Virus record (IMG/VR): IMGVR_UViG_3300013132_000136
Span: 1 to 33,731 of that record
Strand: one strand, 5' to 3'
DNA: 33,731 nt
Source: a virus
Under the pieces are notes generated by a model. That model did not search any database and was not told the DNA's origin. It was given only the letters and a program-made list of their open reading frames with translations. The translations under genes and the position numbers were made by a program. Shown piece by piece: positions 6,869 to 15,209 of this stretch; within the stretch, counting starts at the first letter, position 1, and every line of letters begins with the position of its first letter.

Positions 6869-7105
6869 ATGATTGAAGATACAAAACAAGCAGAAGCACC
6901 AGTTAATGGAGCTGAAAGCGGTGCAGCACCTGCTCAAGAAGGAGCAGATTTAACAATTACAGACTTAAGCAACATTAAACAAATTATAGACCTTGCAAGT
7001 ACAAGAGGTGCATTTAGACCTGGAGAAATGGTAGCTATTGGCACAGTTTATAATAAATTACAAAACTTTTTAAACAGCATTCCTAAGCCACCTACTGGAG
7101 TTTAA
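6869..7105 (+). CDS. Small acidic phage protein, conserved in T4-like marine phages
   Basis: 78 residues with a strong ribosome-binding site (TGGAGG, about five bases before the ATG), which suggests high expression. The N-terminal 30 residues are low-complexity Ala/Glu/Gln/Gly (EAPVNGAESGAAPAQEGA). The C-terminal 45 residues (LTITDLSNIKQIIDLASTRGAFRPGEMVAIGTVYNKLQNFLNSI) make a well-formed helical domain. I recall the same pairing of this short protein with the following 200-residue protein in cyanomyoviruses, where both are uncharacterised. It is one base away from the next gene. The acidic, Ala-rich head with a compact helical tail could suit a scaffold, inhibitor or virion accessory protein; this is conjecture. 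Confidence 0.75.
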   Translation: MIEDTKQAEAPVNGAESGAAPAQEGADLTITDLSNIKQIIDLASTRGAFRPGEMVAIGTVYNKLQNFLNSIPKPPTGV

Positions 7106-7106
7106 T

Positions 7107-7715
7107 ATGGCAAATATAAAACACGTAGGTAGATTTGTGGACACAGGTCGAAAGTGTCTTATTGCCTACAGAACTATTCCAAATGATGCTTATAATTGTC
7201 TAGCTATTCCAACAGAAAGACTGGAGCCAGATCAGCACGATTCTCTTATTAACCTAGTTGAATCTAATGCTGCCCAAAGTGCATATGAATTCGCAGAAGT
7301 ATTAGCTAGAAATTTATTTCCTGATGGAACTAATATGCTTTCAACTCTGCATCGCAAGGGACTGCTTTTAAAAACTCCTACCGATAAAGTTGATATGATT
7401 CCTAATATGCAGGCAAGGGTCAATTTAGCTCAACTCAATCAAGTCATTGCTGAGCAACGAGGAGTGAGTGTCCAGGATCTGGCTTTACAAGATAATACTA
7501 AAGAAATTGCAACTGCTAAAGAAATCCCAGCAGCCAGGGCAGACGACCCTAGTAAAACTACAAGTCAAAGTGTCACACCGATGGAGGCCAGTAGTCCTGA
7601 AGAACAGGCAAAACACTTTCGTAGCGAAGCAGATCGTTTAAGTAAACAAGCAGCTGAATTGCGAAGAAAGGCTGAAGAATTAGTTCCTACTAAAAGGGCA
7701 ACGAGATCGAAGTGA
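7107..7715 (+). CDS. Conserved phage protein with C-terminal coiled-coil tail
   Basis: 202 residues. The first 125 residues form a conserved domain (MANIKHVGRFVDTGRKCLIAY..., then SAYEFAEVLARNLFPDGTNMLSTLHRKGLLLK and VNLAQLNQVIAEQRGVSVQDLAL). The tail from about 160 is a charged helix (SPEEQAKHFRSEADRLSKQAAELRRKAEEL), a likely coiled coil ending in basic residues. A Thr/Ser/Pro-rich linker joins the two. I recall close relatives in marine T4-like phages next to the short acidic protein upstream; no role is known to me. The gene's stop overlaps the GTG start of the next gene. A multimeric structural or DNA-associated role would fit the coiled coil but is not shown. Confidence 0.75.
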   Translation: MANIKHVGRFVDTGRKCLIAYRTIPNDAYNCLAIPTERLEPDQHDSLINLVESNAAQSAYEFAEVLARNLFPDGTNMLSTLHRKGLLLKTPTDKVDMIPNMQARVNLAQLNQVIAEQRGVSVQDLALQDNTKEIATAKEIPAARADDPSKTTSQSVTPMEASSPEEQAKHFRSEADRLSKQAAELRRKAEELVPTKRATRSK

Positions 7716-8032
7716 TTCATGGGAAAAAATTTCCCAGAGATGTAATTGACCATTGGCCTGAAGTATTCGGTGAAATAACTCTAAATGTAATTCCTTTAAA
7801 ATATTTAGATAGAATACAGATAAGATTTAAAAATGGTAAACTTTGGGAAATAGATATGCGTTCAAAAAGGAACGAATCTGATTGGGTATCTGTAGAAAAA
7901 AGCTTAAAAGAAATGCTTGCCTCTTACGAATCTGAAATAGATAATATAGACTTTAAAATCGACACCGAACGTATCAAAAAAGATATGATTAAGAATACTA
8001 ACAGATTTTTAAAAAGAAGAAAACTACTATGA
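7712..8032 (+). CDS. Small conserved phage protein with GTG start
   Basis: 106 residues, starting at a GTG (7712) that overlaps the upstream TGA (GTGA). The opening (MIHGKKFPRDVIDHWPEVFGEITLNVIPLKYLDRIQIRFKNGKLWEIDM) and the rest of the domain look like a small alpha/beta protein known to me only as a conserved hypothetical of T4-like cyanophages. The C-terminus is a long basic helix (RIKKDMIKNTNRFLKRRKLL). There is no ATG until far inside the domain, and the conserved-looking N-terminus supports GTG. It overlaps thyX by four bases (ATGA). The basic tail could bind nucleic acid or a partner; function not known. Confidence 0.72.
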   Translation: MIHGKKFPRDVIDHWPEVFGEITLNVIPLKYLDRIQIRFKNGKLWEIDMRSKRNESDWVSVEKSLKEMLASYESEIDNIDFKIDTERIKKDMIKNTNRFLKRRKLL

Positions 8033-8685
8033 ACGTTAAACTAATTTCTTCCAGTGAACCTACAGAAGAATTGAAACAAATTGGCATAGAAGATGCACTA
8101 GACCTAGTGGCGTTTTGTGCTAGAGTTAGTAATCCTAGTAATCAATTAAACACTGAAACTAGTGAAAAGCTCATTCGATATTTGATCAAGCATAAGCACT
8201 GGTCTCCTTTAGAAATGGTGTCAGCCTGTTTAGAAATTACTACCACAAGAGATATTGCTAGACAAATACTACGCCATCGCAGTTTCAGTTTTCAAGAGTT
8301 CAGCCAACGCTATGCTGATCCAACAAAGGATCTTAATTTTGTCTATCGTGAAGCTAGGTTGCAGGATCCTAAAAATAGACAAAACAGTATAGAGACTGAT
8401 GATGAAATGCTGAAAGCTAAATGGGAAAACATCCAAGCCTCTGTTATACAGGCAAGTAGATCGGCATACGAATGGGCGATCGAGCATGGTATAGCTAAAG
8501 AACAGGCTCGTGCAGTCCTTCCAGAAGGGCTGATGGAAAGTAAGTTGTATATGAACGGAACCATACGTAGTTGGGTTCATTATATTGAACTACGTAGTGC
8601 AAATGGTACACAATTAGAGCATCAAGAAATAGCTTTATCTTGTGCAAAAGTTATAGCTAAAATTTTTCCGTTGCAACTATTTTAA
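8029..8685 (+). CDS. thyX: Flavin-dependent thymidylate synthase ThyX
   Basis: 218 residues, the usual size. The full ThyX signature R-H-R-x-x-S-x-x-E-x-S-x-R is at 82-94 (RHRSFSFQEFSQR). The later ARAVLPEGL...YMNGTIRSWVHYIELRS segment carries the residues that bind dUMP and folate, including the conserved N-G-T-x-R-S and the following H/R pair. ThyX makes dTMP from dUMP with methylene-tetrahydrofolate, NADPH and FAD, raising thymidine supply for the AT-rich phage genome. It is common in marine T4-like phages in place of T4 Td (ThyA). It acts in the cytoplasm. Coupled by ATGA to the gene upstream; a 14-base gap with AAGGA leads to the next gene. Confidence 0.94.
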   Translation: MNVKLISSSEPTEELKQIGIEDALDLVAFCARVSNPSNQLNTETSEKLIRYLIKHKHWSPLEMVSACLEITTTRDIARQILRHRSFSFQEFSQRYADPTKDLNFVYREARLQDPKNRQNSIETDDEMLKAKWENIQASVIQASRSAYEWAIEHGIAKEQARAVLPEGLMESKLYMNGTIRSWVHYIELRSANGTQLEHQEIALSCAKVIAKIFPLQLF

Positions 8686-8699
8686 TTAAAGGAAGAAAA

Positions 8700-9440
8700 A
8701 TGCAGGATATTATAGAATTACGTACAAAATTTAAAAATACTGCACATCTTAATCAAATATTTGAGAGCGGATCTCCAATTCCTAATATTGTTTTAGATAA
8801 TTTTTTAAATATTGATACAGCTAAAAAACTTCAACAAGAGTGCGAGTCAGTTGATTCTAGATTCTGGACAGAATTTACAAGACGCGGAAGTTATATGAAA
8901 GAATGCAAAAAACTAGAATTTTGTCCGCAGGCCTTTAACTTTGTTAACCAATTAAATAGTGCATTAGGATTAGAATGGCTTTGTCAAATTACAGGAATTC
9001 CTACACTTATTCCAGATCCATACCTTACAGGAGCAGGTTATAGTAAAAGCTATGCAGGTGACGAGCTTAAAATGCATACAGACTTTAACTGGAACGACCA
9101 ACTTAAACTTCATCGTGCATTATCTGTAATTCTTTACCTAAATGAAGACTGGAAAGAAGAATATGACGGCGCATTAAAATTTAACGACTTTGATAATACT
9201 CATACTATAACTTCAACTTTTCCCAAATTTAATCGTGTTATAATATGGAAATATCATAAACGAGGATTTCACGGATATAGCATTTCTGACAAAGTGCCAG
9301 AAGGTATCAGTCGGAACACATTTCGTTTATTTTATTATGTCAGCGACGCTGTTTACCATAGCGACGATCGGCCTCATCGTAGCTTATATTGGTATGATAA
9401 AGAACAAGGGGAACCCTATGATATCCCAACTCATAAATAA
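8700..9440 (+). CDS. 2-oxoglutarate/Fe(II)-dependent oxygenase (prolyl-4-hydroxylase-like fold)
   Basis: 246 residues. The iron-binding H-x-D is H126-T-D128 in DELKMHTDFNWND, the distal histidine is H191 in KRGFHGYS, and the 2OG-binding arginine is R205 or R209 in GISRNTFRLFYY. Between them lie typical strands (LSVILYLNEDW, then GALKFND). The N-terminal PNIVLDNFLNIDTAKKLQQECES is the usual lead-in helix of phage members. Such proteins hydroxylate proteins, sugars or small molecules; the phage substrate is unknown. Start 8700 has AAGGA at a good distance. Its 3' end overlaps the aminotransferase gene by 23 bases, so the two are probably co-translated. It may begin the modification pathway that continues downstream. 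Confidence 0.87.
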   Translation: MQDIIELRTKFKNTAHLNQIFESGSPIPNIVLDNFLNIDTAKKLQQECESVDSRFWTEFTRRGSYMKECKKLEFCPQAFNFVNQLNSALGLEWLCQITGIPTLIPDPYLTGAGYSKSYAGDELKMHTDFNWNDQLKLHRALSVILYLNEDWKEEYDGALKFNDFDNTHTITSTFPKFNRVIIWKYHKRGFHGYSISDKVPEGISRNTFRLFYYVSDAVYHSDDRPHRSLYWYDKEQGEPYDIPTHK

Positions 9441-10065
9441 AGGCTATACTATTAATGACCCTTGGGACGCAGTAACAATATTTGAAAATAAATTAGCAAA
9501 GTATGCAGGATCAAAATATGCAATATGCACTGATAGTTGTAGTAATGCTCTTTTCCTATGTTTAAAATATCTAAATATAACCAATAAAATTATAGAGATT
9601 CCAAAAAATACTTACGCTAGCACGCCAATGCAATGTATCCATGCAGGCAATAAAATTAGATTTACCGACTTAAACTGGAGCGGATATTATTTTCTAGGAA
9701 ATACTCCAATTGTCGATGCTGCAACAAGATTTAAAAAATCGATGTATATAGAAGATACTTATTTTTGCGTAAGCTTTCATCACCGAAAAACTCTTAAAAT
9801 AGGTCGAGGAGGAGCTATATTTACGAATGATGATAAATTTAATAACTGGGCTAGACCAATGATTTATGATGGGAGACATAAGTACGTTATGCATATCGAC
9901 GACACATATGAATGTATAGGATATCATATGATGATGACTCCAGAAGAAGCTGCTATAGGTTTACTAAAGCTCGAAACTATACAAGATGAAAATCCTGATA
10001 CAGGATCAAACCTAACATATAAAGATTTAACAAAAGAATCAGTATTTTTACCCTACCTTTCATGA
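9418..10065 (+). CDS. DegT/DnrJ/EryC1-type PLP aminotransferase, short form
   Basis: 215 residues from the ATG at 9418, chosen because AAGGGGA precedes it and because the longer open frame from 9337 only adds residues that overlap the oxygenase gene. Family features: AICTDSCSNALFLCL (substrate/cofactor pocket), IEIPKNTYASTPMQCIHAG, the V-D-A-A motif with D100 that contacts the PLP ring nitrogen, and S-F-H-H-R-K-T-L with K124 as the likely Schiff-base lysine before GRGGAIFTND. These enzymes add amino groups to nucleotide-linked keto-sugars. Normal members have 360-400 residues; this one ends right after the large domain and lacks the C-terminal small domain, so it may be a reduced form that works as a dimer, or a degraded one. 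It overlaps the next gene by four bases. Confidence 0.8.
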   Translation: MISQLINKGYTINDPWDAVTIFENKLAKYAGSKYAICTDSCSNALFLCLKYLNITNKIIEIPKNTYASTPMQCIHAGNKIRFTDLNWSGYYFLGNTPIVDAATRFKKSMYIEDTYFCVSFHHRKTLKIGRGGAIFTNDDKFNNWARPMIYDGRHKYVMHIDDTYECIGYHMMMTPEEAAIGLLKLETIQDENPDTGSNLTYKDLTKESVFLPYLS

Positions 10066-11411
10066 AACAAACAATTTTTTTAGTAGAAGACTTTAAAGAT
10101 GGTAAGCCAGTTACTCTTTACGAAATCCTTTATAAAGATATATTAGAAAAAAACATATCAGAAAATAAAAATACTCCATGGTTAAGACATACAATAAATC
10201 TGCTACTATCAAAAGCAAGTAATAAAATTAAATTTGAAACTTTAGATAATTTTAAATATCAGATTGAAAATGATTTTCTCAACATAGATGATTACGAGGT
10301 TTATTACTTTATTGCTCCTATTCATACTTTTTATAGCTTTTCAATTTTCAACTTGCTTAGTTTGAAACTTGAGAATCTAAATTTTTTAGTAAATCATAAT
10401 ATTAAAATAATTGTAGATAGTTGTATGGAAAAAAGTAATCTTAATGATATTATACGTCTTTGTTATGATACTTCTGCAGGATCTTACTTACGCGGTATAG
10501 AAAATTTAGAAATATTGATAACTGTCTTTAGTTACGGAGATGAATTAGAAAGACTAAACAATTATATTAAAAATTCAAAGTTTCCTAATATTAAACTTAT
10601 TTTTTGCCCTATGCCATTTTATTGGATTTTTACCGATCATAAATCAAATGTGTTCATAGAAGAATTTAAAAAAATTATTAATAACCTTGAACAAAAAAAA
10701 ATAACTAATGTGACTAAAGATTGGGTAGCTAAATCTTTAAAGCCTAGATTTAACAGAGCTTTATTTTTTGCAAACATTTTTAATCGCAATCTAGACCAGT
10801 ATGGATGTTTTGGAATTAATAAGCCTTTATCTGATGCATACAACCAATATATCGAAACCTTTCACTTGCAGCAAAATGACTTAGCTCCAGTGAACGAAGC
10901 TGTATTAGAAAAGCTGAACACTGTGGTAAGGTTAGACATGAATAATTCTGACCATTTTAAAGATCAATTCGACAAAGAATTTATCAATATACCATTAAAT
11001 CCTATTAGCGATTTAGATGCGACATTTTGTGTCGTTTTAGAATTTTGTGAACCAAGATATAAGAGTGAAATCCAAAATACAATGACAGATATTACAGAAA
11101 AATTATCTTGGCCGATTTTACAAGGATTACCATTTATTACTTTTGCAGGTAAAGATTATAAAAAAATATTAGAATTTTTAGGGTTTGAGCATTATTGCAA
11201 TATTCCATTTTCAGAAGATCCAAACTTTTTTAACCAACTATCAACAGTATTGGATTTCATAGAAACATTTTCAAAATTATCAATAGAAGAAAAAAATAAT
11301 CTATTAGACTTATGGCGACCAACCATTATTAAAAATTTTACAACTTTTATAAACACAGATCCTGCAGAAATATATATTAGATGTTTAAAAGAGGACTATA
11401 AAAATTTCTAA
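10062..11411 (+). CDS. Glycosyltransferase-like protein, paralog A
   Basis: 449 residues. The first part has a Rossmann-like start (KQTIFLVED), alternating strands and helices (VYYFIAPIHTFYSFSIFNLL, then NIKIIVDSCMEKSNL). A shared core motif lies at about 220-240 (SLKPRFNRALFFANIF). The C-terminal part contains T-E-K-L-S-W-P-I-L-Q-G-L-P-F-I-T-F-A-G at about 346-364 followed by KILEFLGFEHY, which resembles the nucleotide-sugar-binding block of fucosyltransferase-like (GT10-type) phage enzymes (TEK...P...PF...G...L...GF). It ends in DPAEIYIRCLKEDY. The next gene is a full-length paralog. Sugar donor and acceptor are unknown. Coupled to the aminotransferase by ATGA, which suggests use of an amino sugar. 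Glycosyltransferase assignment is by motif recall only. Confidence 0.65.
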   Translation: MKQTIFLVEDFKDGKPVTLYEILYKDILEKNISENKNTPWLRHTINLLLSKASNKIKFETLDNFKYQIENDFLNIDDYEVYYFIAPIHTFYSFSIFNLLSLKLENLNFLVNHNIKIIVDSCMEKSNLNDIIRLCYDTSAGSYLRGIENLEILITVFSYGDELERLNNYIKNSKFPNIKLIFCPMPFYWIFTDHKSNVFIEEFKKIINNLEQKKITNVTKDWVAKSLKPRFNRALFFANIFNRNLDQYGCFGINKPLSDAYNQYIETFHLQQNDLAPVNEAVLEKLNTVVRLDMNNSDHFKDQFDKEFINIPLNPISDLDATFCVVLEFCEPRYKSEIQNTMTDITEKLSWPILQGLPFITFAGKDYKKILEFLGFEHYCNIPFSEDPNFFNQLSTVLDFIETFSKLSIEEKNNLLDLWRPTIIKNFTTFINTDPAEIYIRCLKEDYKNF

Positions 11412-12741
11412 AGTTATATTTTTAGTACAAGATATAGTAAATGAAATGCCAATTTTGTTACTCGAATCGATGGCACCTGATTCATTTAAGTATGCAAGAT
11501 CTAAAAGATTTGAGATTACCTGGTACGAAGAAATATTGATAACACTAGGTATAAACAATAAGTTTATAAAATTTGAAACTATAGATTATTTTAGAAAAAA
11601 TTTTACAAAAGATTCCTTGAACGATAATAAAGTTTATTATTTTACTAATACAATACATAGCCATAAAAGTTTTAACATTTATAATTTGTTGTACTTAGGA
11701 GATGATAATTTAAAATTTCTTATAGAAAACGAAATTCCGGTAGTAATCGATAACTCATTCGAACAAAGTGATTTACATAACTTATATGTACAACTTGAAA
11801 ATGCAAATCAAAAATACCTTTTCAATCTTGATAAATTACATCTTATTTTTGTACATGGAACGTACTTTAATAATATAGGAGAAATGAACAAAAAATTTTC
11901 TAATCTAAGATTTAAACGTATAGAAAATGTATTCTATACAGCTAGTTTGTTTTTTTCAATAAACAATCAAAAAGATAAGATTAAAGAAAGATCGAAAATT
12001 ATTGAGGAAACAATTAATTCGAGACAAATTACCGATGCTAGTAAAGACTTTTTTACAAGAAGTCTAAAGCCTCGTCTTAATCGAACCCTTTTTTTTGCAA
12101 AACTCTTTGATTCAGGTCTAGATAATAATTGCATCTATACTATGATAAGAAAAGGAAAAAAATATTATTTAGATGATCTACAGTTTCTAGGTATAATTAA
12201 TAAAAAAGAATTAAATTTAATAACTGATAATCTTATCCTAGATAAGCTAGATGATGTTAAAACAATAGATTACTTCGACTTATCAGAAGGATTGAGTAAC
12301 TGCGGTAACGTTGACCTTTGTGCTACTTATGACAATTTAGATTTTTGTTACTACATAACATTAGAAACATTCCGATGCCAAAGTGTAAACGAATTCTATT
12401 CTACAAATACTATGATAACTGAAAAAAGCTTTTCGCCTTTATTTAACGGATTCCCTTCTTTTAACATAGGAGGGCAGCATTCTAGAAAAATATTTGACTT
12501 TATAGGATTAGAACGATTTCCAGAGTTTCCGACTTCTAGCCATCCATGTATATCTGAGGAAATTGAAGAAGCTATAAAATTTATAAAATATTTTTCAAAA
12601 TTATCAATAAAAGAAAAAAACGACAGGTACAATAACTGGAAAGATATTGCTTTAAAGAACTTTTTTAAATTTATAGAATTGGACCCTGCAGAAATGTATA
12701 TAAAATGTCTAAATAAGGAATACACTGATTATTTGAAATAA
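11404..12741 (+). CDS. Glycosyltransferase-like protein, paralog B, probable AUU start
   Basis: 445 residues if begun at ATT 11404; the first ATG is at 11446. The bases before that ATG read, in frame, SKVIFLVQDIVNE. With ATT read as Met this lines up without a gap with paralog A (MKQTIFLVED against MSKVIFLVQD). GAGG at 11391-11394 stands nine bases before the ATT, a correct ribosome-binding spacing; nothing similar precedes 11446. Shared blocks with A: SLKPRLNRTLFFAKLF (about 215-230), TEKSFSPLFNGFPSFNIGG (about 339-357), IGLERF, and DPAEMYIKCLNKEY at the end. The gene then overlaps the upstream stop by eight bases. AUU starts are rare and usually limit output (as in infC). The 3' end overlaps the convergent SGNH gene by 13 bases. 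Confidence 0.65.
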   Translation: MSKVIFLVQDIVNEMPILLLESMAPDSFKYARSKRFEITWYEEILITLGINNKFIKFETIDYFRKNFTKDSLNDNKVYYFTNTIHSHKSFNIYNLLYLGDDNLKFLIENEIPVVIDNSFEQSDLHNLYVQLENANQKYLFNLDKLHLIFVHGTYFNNIGEMNKKFSNLRFKRIENVFYTASLFFSINNQKDKIKERSKIIEETINSRQITDASKDFFTRSLKPRLNRTLFFAKLFDSGLDNNCIYTMIRKGKKYYLDDLQFLGIINKKELNLITDNLILDKLDDVKTIDYFDLSEGLSNCGNVDLCATYDNLDFCYYITLETFRCQSVNEFYSTNTMITEKSFSPLFNGFPSFNIGGQHSRKIFDFIGLERFPEFPTSSHPCISEEIEEAIKFIKYFSKLSIKEKNDRYNNWKDIALKNFFKFIELDPAEMYIKCLNKEYTDYLK

Positions 12742-13478
12742 TGACTATTATTTTTAATAATATCAGCAATTATTTTATGACTTGCTGGAGTAAAGTGTCC
12801 ACCGATACATCTAGATAATCTCGATAAACTTAAAGCAGGCAATATAATTAAGTTTTTAATTTTAGATTTAGATAAATTTACCATCCATAAAAAATACTTA
12901 CTTAAAGTTTCGAATCGATTAGATAATTCACCATTAATATCTATCACATAATAATTTATAGACTTTTCTTCAAGATAATAAGTTAATAATAAAAGTAACT
13001 GTATATCAAGAAAATCCTCTCTTACAGGATCAAAATGCTTTAGATAATTCAATCTAAACTCGTCGAATTCTGTATAATTGCGACCGTTAAACCCTAAAGG
13101 AAAACTAAAGACACTTTCATTTTCAAAATAATGAACTCGTCCTGGAGGAGGAATCTGTAAAAAAATTGCATCCTTTTTAATTGATTCATCTTCTACTAAC
13201 TTTAATATTCTATAAACGTTAGCACTAAGACTAGCTCCACACTCAGCATAGTTAAAAGATTCGTTAAAATCATCATTTAAAAACGATGGGTATGCATATT
13301 TTTTACAAACTTCTCGGTACTCAAATAAATCTACTTCTTTTTTCTCAAATGACTTATTTTTTTTATTTTGATACTCTATTGGATCTTTGCATTCTGCTGC
13401 CCAAGGAAAATATATACTATCGGCAGCTTCATCCCCGGCTGTAAAACTACAGCCAAAAAAATGATTATATTTTTTCAT
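12729..13478 (-). CDS. SGNH/GDSL hydrolase-like protein 1
   Basis: 249 residues from the ATG at 13478, which has GGAG nine bases before it; the open frame extends to 13589 but there only repeats, out of frame, the end of the radical-SAM gene. The N-terminus F-F-G-C-S-F-T-A-G-D gives the nucleophile block (S11 of the SGNH type). An N/G block (NYAECGASLSANVYRIL) follows, then FLQIPPPGRVHYF. The C-terminal GGHFTPASH (about 226-234) gives the catalytic histidine. SGNH proteins act as esterases, O-acetyl transferases or deacetylases on glycans and lipids. It is the last gene of a five-gene minus operon and overlaps the upstream radical-SAM gene by 14 bases. A second FGCSFT protein lies two genes upstream. 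Whether it is catalytic is not shown; the aspartate of the triad is not obvious. Confidence 0.68.
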   Translation of the reverse strand: MKKYNHFFGCSFTAGDEAADSIYFPWAAECKDPIEYQNKKNKSFEKKEVDLFEYREVCKKYAYPSFLNDDFNESFNYAECGASLSANVYRILKLVEDESIKKDAIFLQIPPPGRVHYFENESVFSFPLGFNGRNYTEFDEFRLNYLKHFDPVREDFLDIQLLLLLTYYLEEKSINYYVIDINGELSNRFETLSKYFLWMVNLSKSKIKNLIILPALSLSRLSRCIGGHFTPASHKIIADIIKNNSHYFK

Positions 13479-14643
13479 ACGATTTATCTCCGGGCCACAA
13501 GGGCAGTTTAGTTCCAGGAGCTCGTTTTGGTATTTTACTATCTGCACTGCTGACACAGCTTGGGCTAGAACATACTTTAGGCCCATCAAATAATTTAAAC
13601 CCAGTCTCTATGTTCCCTATAGGAGGGTCATAACAACTATAACTCCTTTTAATACTGCCGTCTGGTTCTCTGATTATTATACCTCTATAACCACTACTAC
13701 ACTCCCAACCATTAAACCTGTTAAAATTAAAGGCATTAAATCTTTCTGCTTGATCCATATACCATATTTTATTATCTTTATCAACAAACTCTATTTGAAA
13801 ATGTTGGGGTATTTTACTATTTTCTGCTTTATATATCGGATCTGGAGTTTTAAAAAACTTTGGCTCTGGTCGGATAACTTTTTTTATCTTATTAGCTTTA
13901 TCTTCCGTGAAAGCCCTTTGAGGCATTCCGTTGTGCAAACGGTCAAGCATCTCTTTGGTATATCCTTCAACTACTCGACTTGCGGTAGGATCACTTTGAG
14001 GTTTAAGAGTAACATTAATTCCTTGATTATGGAAAAATAAGGCATTCTCAAAATCTCTCTCAAACCACTCAGGAACCATAACCATATTAATAGTAATTTG
14101 AACATCATGTTCTTGACATAATATAAGCTTGTTTGCAAAATCCTGCATTTTGTCTTTGGTATTAACATGTTCGGTATGTAAGCTGGCAGTAATACTAGCT
14201 CTATGAAATTTACTAACAGCAGAGCAATATTTTTCCTCAAACCATTTCATCGGCCGGCTCATATTGCTTGTCATATGAACACTGGTATAATTAGTGTTTA
14301 TAACATCATTATTTAAGTATTCTAATATATCAATATATCCTGGGTGAAAAGTAGGCTCACCTCCACTTAAGCTAAAATGAAAACTATTGAAATTTCTCTC
14401 TCTTGCTTGTCGTTTTATCTCATCTATAGTTTTTAAACACAACTCTATAGGTCTATGATCCTTAGTATCACTCCGAGCATATGGCCAGCAATAACTACAT
14501 CGATAATTGCAGTATCTTCCAAGTAACCAACTAACTGAAAACAAGTCTTTATATAACATTGTCCTTTGCCCAACACGAACTAAATCCTGATAAGGAATTT
14601 TAGTAAAATCGTAAGCACTCCAACTTAGATCATCAGTGCTCAT
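13465..14643 (-). CDS. Radical-SAM protein with C-terminal Cys block (core first)
   Basis: 392 residues. The radical-SAM cluster motif is C45-x3-C49-x2-C52 (GRYCNYRCSYCWPY), with S-G-G-E-P-T at 93-98. The strand residues HMTSNMSRP and ITASLHTEHV fit later strands of the TIM-like barrel. The C-terminal region has WECSSGYRGIIIREPDGSIKRSYSC, then GNIETGFKLFDGPKVCSSPSC, i.e. a C...G.....DG.....C...G......C...C pattern of the SPASM/twitch kind that holds one auxiliary iron-sulfur cluster. Substrate unknown. It sits between an SDR-like gene (upstream, ATGA overlap) and an SGNH gene (downstream, 14-base overlap), so all three are translated from one message. Nothing seems missing from the core. Confidence 0.85.
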   Translation of the reverse strand: MSTDDLSWSAYDFTKIPYQDLVRVGQRTMLYKDLFSVSWLLGRYCNYRCSYCWPYARSDTKDHRPIELCLKTIDEIKRQARERNFNSFHFSLSGGEPTFHPGYIDILEYLNNDVINTNYTSVHMTSNMSRPMKWFEEKYCSAVSKFHRASITASLHTEHVNTKDKMQDFANKLILCQEHDVQITINMVMVPEWFERDFENALFFHNQGINVTLKPQSDPTASRVVEGYTKEMLDRLHNGMPQRAFTEDKANKIKKVIRPEPKFFKTPDPIYKAENSKIPQHFQIEFVDKDNKIWYMDQAERFNAFNFNRFNGWECSSGYRGIIIREPDGSIKRSYSCYDPPIGNIETGFKLFDGPKVCSSPSCVSSADSKIPKRAPGTKLPLWPGDKSYEKI

Positions 14644-15209
14644 GACTTAAACAAATTATTATTTTGTAAAGGATCAATGCTAATTTCATTAATACAAATA
14701 TCTTCTGGTTGCTCAATCAACCATTTTATATAACTTGCAGCTCTAGTGATGTCTAAGCATATTCTATCAGGATGCTTAAACTTCATATTACTCAATGTTC
14801 CTAAACTAATTAAAGTTATCTTAGGTCCCCCTTGCCAAACACCATTTATACCAAGAGTATTACAATAATCTCGTAATGCTTTTTTTTCTGCATTATATAA
14901 CCAAGCACCACCTTTCTTAACCCTATCTGTTGTAGATCCAATACATATTATGTAAGGTGATGTATAATTTTCTGTACATTTTTTATACACTTTGTCTAGC
15001 AATACTGTCTGACTAAATTTATTTAAGGCACTACAATTTATAAAAATATCATAGTCTAATACTAGCTCGGCAAGTTTAAGTTGTCCATTATTTGTACTTA
15101 AATCGTAGCCTGTTGTTCTGCTAGCAAAAAACGCATCTGGATATAATTGAGCCAACTCGTAGGCTAGTCCATAACTACTGTTACCTGCTATTAAAATCTT
15201 TTTTTTCAT
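14640..15209 (-). CDS. Short-chain dehydrogenase/reductase-like protein
   Basis: 189 residues, short for an SDR (usually about 250). The N-terminal nucleotide-binding loop is KILIAGNSSYGLAYEL, a variant of G-x-x-x-G-x-G with the last glycine replaced. The acidic dinucleotide position reads GYDLS. The N-N-A-G equivalent is NCSAL (58-62), the catalytic serine is S92 in CIGSTTD, and Y105-x-x-x-K109 is intact. The C-terminal substrate-binding loop is trimmed. SDRs reduce or oxidise hydroxyl/keto groups, or epimerise and dehydrate sugars. With its ATGA links to a radical-SAM gene (downstream) and an SGNH gene (upstream), it probably works on the same molecule. The altered glycine motif and short length leave open a non-catalytic or specialised role. 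Confidence 0.75.
   Translation of the reverse strand: MKKKILIAGNSSYGLAYELAQLYPDAFFASRTTGYDLSTNNGQLKLAELVLDYDIFINCSALNKFSQTVLLDKVYKKCTENYTSPYIICIGSTTDRVKKGGAWLYNAEKKALRDYCNTLGINGVWQGGPKITLISLGTLSNMKFKHPDRICLDITRAASYIKWLIEQPEDICINEISIDPLQNNNLFKS

Noticed and set aside
7721-7735. GGGAAAAAATTTCCC as an operator
   Set aside because: An imperfect palindrome inside the coding start of the GTG-initiated gene; explained by its codons.
9337-9417. Hydrophobic leader in front of the DegT gene
   Set aside because: It is an out-of-frame reading of the oxygenase's last codons; AAGGGGA supports the start at 9418.
13479-13589. Upstream extension of the SGNH gene at 12729
   Set aside because: Fully inside the radical-SAM gene in another frame; GGAG before 13478 and the FGCSFT start fit the shorter form.
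13750-14040. Plus-strand open frame of 96 codons inside a radical-SAM gene
   Set aside because: Phe/Tyr/Ile-rich antisense product typical of AT-rich DNA, with no ribosome-binding site.
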